Source: Schauerella fraxinea (GTDB taxonomy: Bacteria > Pseudomonadota > Gammaproteobacteria > Burkholderiales > Burkholderiaceae_B). Taken from it: DNA of 64,000 bases. The notes beneath the pieces are model-generated. The model worked only from the letters and a program-made list of their open reading frames with translations. It searched no databases and was not told the origin of the DNA. The stretch covers positions 310,001 to 374,000 of the forward strand of contig JAVDKK010000004.1 in NCBI GenBank assembly GCA_030849945.1, read 5' to 3'. Shown here piece after piece: positions 59,754-64,000 of the stretch; the first letter of the stretch is position 1; each line of letters starts with the position of its first letter. The translations under genes were made by a program, and so were the position numbers.

Positions 59754-61856
59754 TCACATCTTCAATACGCGCCGTGCGATGAAAATCGCCACGATGGCAA
59801 ATACCGCCAGCCCCAGCCCCTCGGCCGTGCCGGCGAAGCTCTCGCCCACGAGCGCCAACGGCGCACTGCTGCCTGAGGCGCCGATCACCCCCGCCAGCAC
59901 CACGCCCACCAGGCTTTCCCCCACGATCAATCCCGATGCGATCAACACGCCGCGCCGATTGGGCGCATCGGCATAAACCGCCTCATCCACCCCGGCCGCG
60001 CGAGCCCGGCGCGCCAGTACGCCCGCGATCACCCAACTGAGCAGCGCGCCGACCACCAGCGGCGCACTCACGGTCGGCGGTAAATAGATACCGATACCCA
60101 CCGCCAGCACCGGCATCCGTGCGACCTTGCAATGCCGGGCGAGCACCGCGTCCACTACGATCAAGGCCACACCCACGGCCGCGCCGATCGCAATCATGGT
60201 CCAGTTCAGCTGGCTGGTGAAGATGCCGCGCGCGATGGCAAGCATCAATGTCGCCTGCGGCGCCGACAACGCCTGACCCGCGTCCATATCGGCACGCGGC
60301 ATCGCATCCGAAAATCCGTACGCGTTATAGAGCAACTCGAGCACAGGCGAAATCACCGCCGCGCCAACCACGCACCCGATCAAAAGTGCCACCTGCTGAC
60401 GCCACGGCGTGGCCCCCACCAACCAGCCGGTTTTGAGATCCTGAAGGTTGTCGTTGGCGATCGCCGCTACAGCCAATACGGCCGACACCGAGAAAATGGC
60501 CAAGGCGATCCCCATCCGCTGCCCATCGGGCGTGGCCAGCAGGCCGTCGCCGCGCCCAATCAACAGCATGAGGGACGACACCAACACCATCGCCACGATG
60601 CCCACGCCCGAAATCGGGCTGCTCGACGAGCCCACCAGCCCGGCCATATAACCGCAGGCCGCGGCCACCAGAAATCCAAAGATAAACGCAAACAGTACGC
60701 CGTACGCGATCAACCCCCAAAACGCCGCAGGCGTCACTGGCACACCGCGCAGGAAGACATGAAAGCACATCACCAAAATGGCCACCAGCACCAGCGTAAC
60801 GATGCCGATCCAGATTGGCGGCAGATCGCGCTCGGTGCGCGGCACAGCGGACAGGCGCGCCGCGCTTCCCCGCAAACTGCCGAACGACGCTTTCATCCCC
60901 GCCAGCATCGGCTTGAACAAAATAGCCAATGTCCATAGCGCGCCCACGCCAATCACGCCGGCGCCGATGAAACGCACATGCTCGCTCCATTGCGCAGTGG
61001 CGAATTGCTGGATCGTCTGCCCCGCGGGCATCGGCGTGGTCGCGGTCAGGATCGGAACGGCGACGCCCCAGGCGATCACCAAACCAGTCAACATGGCGAT
61101 ACCGGCCACGATGCCGATCAAATAGCCCGCGCCCAACAGCGCCAGCGAAAAGCCGAACGGCAGCCGAAACACTGAGGTGCCGACGGCGAACCAATAGCTC
61201 CAGCTGTCGCCCAACACGCGCAAGCCGGAGGCCGCGAAGCTCACCACTGCGGCAATCCCGCCGCCCAACGCAATATCGCGAATGCCGGGCGGCGGTAGCG
61301 ACGAGGCGTCTGCGTTAGTGAGTGACGATGCAGCTGCGGAGTTCAGCGTCGATGCGTCCGCAGGGATACGGCGGTCGGCAGACGCGTTGGCACCCGCCTC
61401 GCTACCCACCCGCAAAATCTCTGCGGCCGCCACCCCTTCCGGATAAGGCAAATCGCTTTTCACCACCATCACGTGGCGCAAGGGAATCGAAAACATCACG
61501 CCCAACATGCCGCCAGCGGCCGCAATGCCGAAGGTTTGCCAAAACGGGAAGCCCTGCCAATGCCCCATCATCACCAACGCGGGCAGGATGAAAATAATCG
61601 ATGACAACGTGCCCGCCGCCGAAGCTTGCGTCTGCACCATATTGTTTTCGAGAATATTGGCGTCGCGAAACAGACGCAGCACCGACATCGAAATCACCGC
61701 CGCCGGAATCGCCGACGAAAACGTCAGCCCCACTTTCAGACCCAGAAACACGTTCGACGCAGTAAACACCACTGTAATCAACGCGCCCAAAATTACGCCG
61801 CGCAGCGTCAATTCCGGCAGCAAGGTGCCGTCGGGTATCCGACCATCTCGATTCAT
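59754..61856 (-). CDS. OPT-family oligopeptide transporter
   Basis: 700 residues from ATG 61856, preceded by GAGGAG. About 14-16 transmembrane helices. The N-terminus LPELTLRGVILGALITVVFTA and NNMVQTQASAAGTLSS are typical of the bacterial YSL/OPT branch (COG1297), as are SDLPYPEGVAAAEILRVGSEAG and NDNLQDLKTGWLVGATPWRQQ. A Ser/Ala/Asp-rich cytoplasmic loop of about 25 residues near 145-170 interrupts the core. These proteins are proton-coupled importers of peptides or metal chelates. The gene is divergent from maeB with 269 bases between starts. Substrate unknown. Confidence 0.9.
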   Translation of the reverse strand: MNRDGRIPDGTLLPELTLRGVILGALITVVFTASNVFLGLKVGLTFSSAIPAAVISMSVLRLFRDANILENNMVQTQASAAGTLSSIIFILPALVMMGHWQGFPFWQTFGIAAAGGMLGVMFSIPLRHVMVVKSDLPYPEGVAAAEILRVGSEAGANASADRRIPADASTLNSAAASSLTNADASSLPPPGIRDIALGGGIAAVVSFAASGLRVLGDSWSYWFAVGTSVFRLPFGFSLALLGAGYLIGIVAGIAMLTGLVIAWGVAVPILTATTPMPAGQTIQQFATAQWSEHVRFIGAGVIGVGALWTLAILFKPMLAGMKASFGSLRGSAARLSAVPRTERDLPPIWIGIVTLVLVAILVMCFHVFLRGVPVTPAAFWGLIAYGVLFAFIFGFLVAAACGYMAGLVGSSSSPISGVGIVAMVLVSSLMLLIGRGDGLLATPDGQRMGIALAIFSVSAVLAVAAIANDNLQDLKTGWLVGATPWRQQVALLIGCVVGAAVISPVLELLYNAYGFSDAMPRADMDAGQALSAPQATLMLAIARGIFTSQLNWTMIAIGAAVGVALIVVDAVLARHCKVARMPVLAVGIGIYLPPTVSAPLVVGALLSWVIAGVLARRARAAGVDEAVYADAPNRRGVLIASGLIVGESLVGVVLAGVIGASGSSAPLALVGESFAGTAEGLGLAVFAIVAIFIARRVLKM

Positions 61857-62125
61857 TCCGCTCTCCTCAAGCCCGCTGCATCGTCTGCTGCGATGCGCCA
61901 AGCGCGTCTGCAAGCACTCGTCATACCCGGATTGATGTGTCGGCGATCGCCCATGCGCGCGTGCTTTCTGTTGAAATAGCGCATTGCCGTCAACGCGTGG
62001 CCGTGGGCCCGCCTTGTACGACGCGCTTGCCGCGCAACGCCGAACCTTGAAGCGTGAGCGTTTTCAGTTTCGATTTGCGCGCTCTGCGCCTCCCCTTTTT
62101 TCCTTTCTGCAGCAGGCCTATCAGC

Positions 62126-64000
62126 ATGGACGATACCTTTACCAAGTTGGCGTTGGACTACCACGCTTATCCCACCCCGGGCAAAATCTCGGTCACACCG
62201 ACCAAGCCGCTTGCCAATCAGGACGATCTGTCGCTGGCCTACTCTCCCGGCGTTGCAGCCGCCTGCATGGCGATCTTCCACGAGGGTGATGAGGCTGCCG
62301 CCAAATACACCTCGCGCGGCAATCTGGTCGGTGTCATCACCAACGGCACCGCGGTATTGGGGTTGGGCAATATCGGCCCCTTAGCCGCCAAACCGGTGAT
62401 GGAAGGCAAAGGCTGCCTCTTCAAGAAATTTGCCGGCATCGATGTGTTCGATATCGAACTCGCTGAAAACGATCCGGACAAACTGGTCGACATCATCGCC
62501 GCGCTCGAGCCCACGCTCGGCGGCGTGAACCTTGAAGACATCAAGGCGCCCGAGTGCTTCTACATCGAAAAGAAGCTGCGCGAGCGCATGAAGATCCCGG
62601 TCTTCCATGACGACCAGCACGGCACCGCGATCATCTCGTCGGCCGCCATCCTGAACGGCCTGAAAGTGGTCAACAAGGAAATGTCGCAGGTCAAATTGGT
62701 GTGCTCCGGCGCCGGCGCCGCCGCCATCGCCTGCCTCGACTTGCTGGTGCACCTGGGCGTGCGCCGCGAGCACATCTACGTGGTCGATTCGCGTGGCGTG
62801 ATCTGGGAGGGCCGCGACGAGAACATGGAACCCAACAAGGCCCGCTACGCGCAAAAGACCGACTCGCGCACGCTGGCCGACGTCATCGCCGACGCCGATG
62901 TGTTCCTGGGCTGCTCGACCGCTGGCGTACTGACGGGCGATATGGTCAAGACCATGGGCGACCAGCCGCTGATTCTGGCGCTGGCCAATCCCGAACCGGA
63001 AATCCGCCCGGAAGTGGCGCGTGCCGCACGGCCGGATTGCATCATCGCCACGGGCCGTTCCGATTACCCGAACCAGGTCAACAACGTTCTGTGCTTCCCC
63101 TTCATCTTCCGCGGCGCCATGGATGCCGGCGCCACGCGCATCACTGAAGAAATGAAGCTTGCGTGCGTCAAAGCCATCGCCAATCTGGCGCAGGCCGAGC
63201 AAAACGACGAAGTCGCTCGCGCTTATGCCGGTCAGGAGTTGAGCTTCGGCGCCGACTACATCATCCCTAAGCCCTTCGACCCGCGCCTGATCGTCGAGAT
63301 CGCGCCGGCCGTGGCTCAAGCGGCCGCCGACTCCGGCGTGGCCCTGCGCCCGATCGAAGACATGGACGCCTACCGTGCCAAGTTGACGGCATTCGTGTAC
63401 CACTCCGGTCAACTGATGCGTCCGCTCTTCATGCAGGCGCGCAAGGCCGCCAAGCGCGTCATCTACACCGACGGTGAAGACGAGCGCGTCTTGCGTGCCG
63501 TGCAGGTTGTGGTCGACGAAGGCGTGGCCTTCCCGATCCTGGTGGGCCGTCCCAGCGTGATCGAGATGCGCGTGAAGAAGTGCGGCTTGCGCCTGGTCGC
63601 CGGCCAGCACATGGAGATCGTCGATCCCGAGGACGACGAGCGCTTTACCGAAACGTGGACCGCCTACTACAAGCTCAAGAGCCGCGATGGCGTCACGCCC
63701 GAAATCGCCAAAGCGATGATCCGCAAGCACAACACCCTGATCGGCGCGATGCTGTTGAACCGCGGCGACGGCGATGCGATGCTGTGCGGCGTCGCGAGCC
63801 GCTACGACCGCCAACTCGACTACGTGGCCGATGTCATTGGCTTGAAGCCGGGCGTGAAAACGTTCGCCGCCATGAACGTATTGATGCTGCCGGAACAAAC
63901 GCTCTTCATTTGCGACACGCACGTCAATGAAGACCCGACCGCCGAGCAAGTGGCCGACATGACGATTCAAGCCGCCGAGGAAATGCTGCGGTTTGGCGTG
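62126..64000 (+). CDS. maeB: NADP-dependent malic enzyme with phosphotransacetylase-like domain (3' partial)
   Basis: 625 codons in the window, open to the right edge; full MaeB proteins are about 750-770 residues. From ATG 62126, the malic enzyme part (about 1-425) has SLAYSPGVAAAC, GLGNIGPLAAKPVMEGK, FHDDQHGTA with metal ligands and the NADP site SGAGAAAIACLDLL. The phosphotransacetylase-like part starts about residue 430 (MQARKAAKRVIYTDGEDERV). MaeB oxidatively decarboxylates malate to pyruvate; the PTA domain is regulatory and binds acetyl-CoA in E. coli. Divergent from the OPT gene. Confidence 0.96.
   Translation, partial: MDDTFTKLALDYHAYPTPGKISVTPTKPLANQDDLSLAYSPGVAAACMAIFHEGDEAAAKYTSRGNLVGVITNGTAVLGLGNIGPLAAKPVMEGKGCLFKKFAGIDVFDIELAENDPDKLVDIIAALEPTLGGVNLEDIKAPECFYIEKKLRERMKIPVFHDDQHGTAIISSAAILNGLKVVNKEMSQVKLVCSGAGAAAIACLDLLVHLGVRREHIYVVDSRGVIWEGRDENMEPNKARYAQKTDSRTLADVIADADVFLGCSTAGVLTGDMVKTMGDQPLILALANPEPEIRPEVARAARPDCIIATGRSDYPNQVNNVLCFPFIFRGAMDAGATRITEEMKLACVKAIANLAQAEQNDEVARAYAGQELSFGADYIIPKPFDPRLIVEIAPAVAQAAADSGVALRPIEDMDAYRAKLTAFVYHSGQLMRPLFMQARKAAKRVIYTDGEDERVLRAVQVVVDEGVAFPILVGRPSVIEMRVKKCGLRLVAGQHMEIVDPEDDERFTETWTAYYKLKSRDGVTPEIAKAMIRKHNTLIGAMLLNRGDGDAMLCGVASRYDRQLDYVADVIGLKPGVKTFAAMNVLMLPEQTLFICDTHVNEDPTAEQVADMTIQAAEEMLRFGV

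Overview
The window is high-GC, densely packed DNA of a Gram-negative bacterium. Gene content and order (sucA-sucB-lpdA followed by zapE, homodimeric PDH E1, a Burkholderiales-type TrpS with a C-terminal extension, BcsP-type cellulose operon, PhnCDEE-like transporter, PepSY/DUF3649/DUF3325 iron cluster) point to a betaproteobacterium of the order Burkholderiales, probably Alcaligenaceae-like (Achromobacter/Bordetella relatives). The genus cannot be fixed by eye. I see no tRNA, rRNA, CRISPR array, insertion sequence or prophage.

Layout. 1-2.7 kb: end of an MFS-type transporter gene, a divergent alanine racemase and a periplasmic binding protein. 2.7-4.0 kb (minus): flavin reductase-like protein, I78-type inhibitor lipoprotein, small unknown protein. 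4.3-13.1 kb: a Dpp-type peptide ABC transporter (binding protein, two permeases, two ATPases), then an N-formylglutamate amidohydrolase, an M20 amidohydrolase and a LysR regulator; together they look like an uptake-and-hydrolysis pathway for N-acylated amino acids or peptides. 13.1-16.0 kb: a homodimeric pyruvate dehydrogenase E1 gene lacking an internal block, divergent from a MarR regulator, with three TTGCA-N2-TGCAA dyads between them.

16.3-31.3 kb: the most interesting region, a single plus-strand cellulose operon bcsP-bcsQ-bcsA-bcsB-bcsZ-bcsC that continues into four genes resembling Pseudomonas wssFGHI / alginate algFIJ (SGNH protein, AlgF-like, MBOAT AlgI-like, AlgJ/X-like). Most junctions overlap by a few bases. 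The predicted product is an exported, c-di-GMP-controlled, O-acetylated cellulose.

31.4-37.1 kb: a phosphonate/phosphate-type ABC transporter (phnD-phnC-phnE-phnE) convergent with a 5'-nucleotidase lipoprotein. 37.4-38.0 kb: an AbrB/PIN toxin-antitoxin pair in more AT-rich DNA. 38.2-46.5 kb: acs, dinG-like helicase, tex, trpS. 46.6-46.7 kb: a 23-bp tandem repeat. 46.7-52.3 kb: a TonB siderophore receptor and a four-gene PepSY/DUF cluster, each preceded by a probable Fur box. 52.6-59.4 kb: zapE and the 2-oxoglutarate dehydrogenase operon sucA-sucB-lpdA. 59.8-61.9 kb: OPT-family transporter. 62.1 kb to the end: maeB, cut by the window edge.
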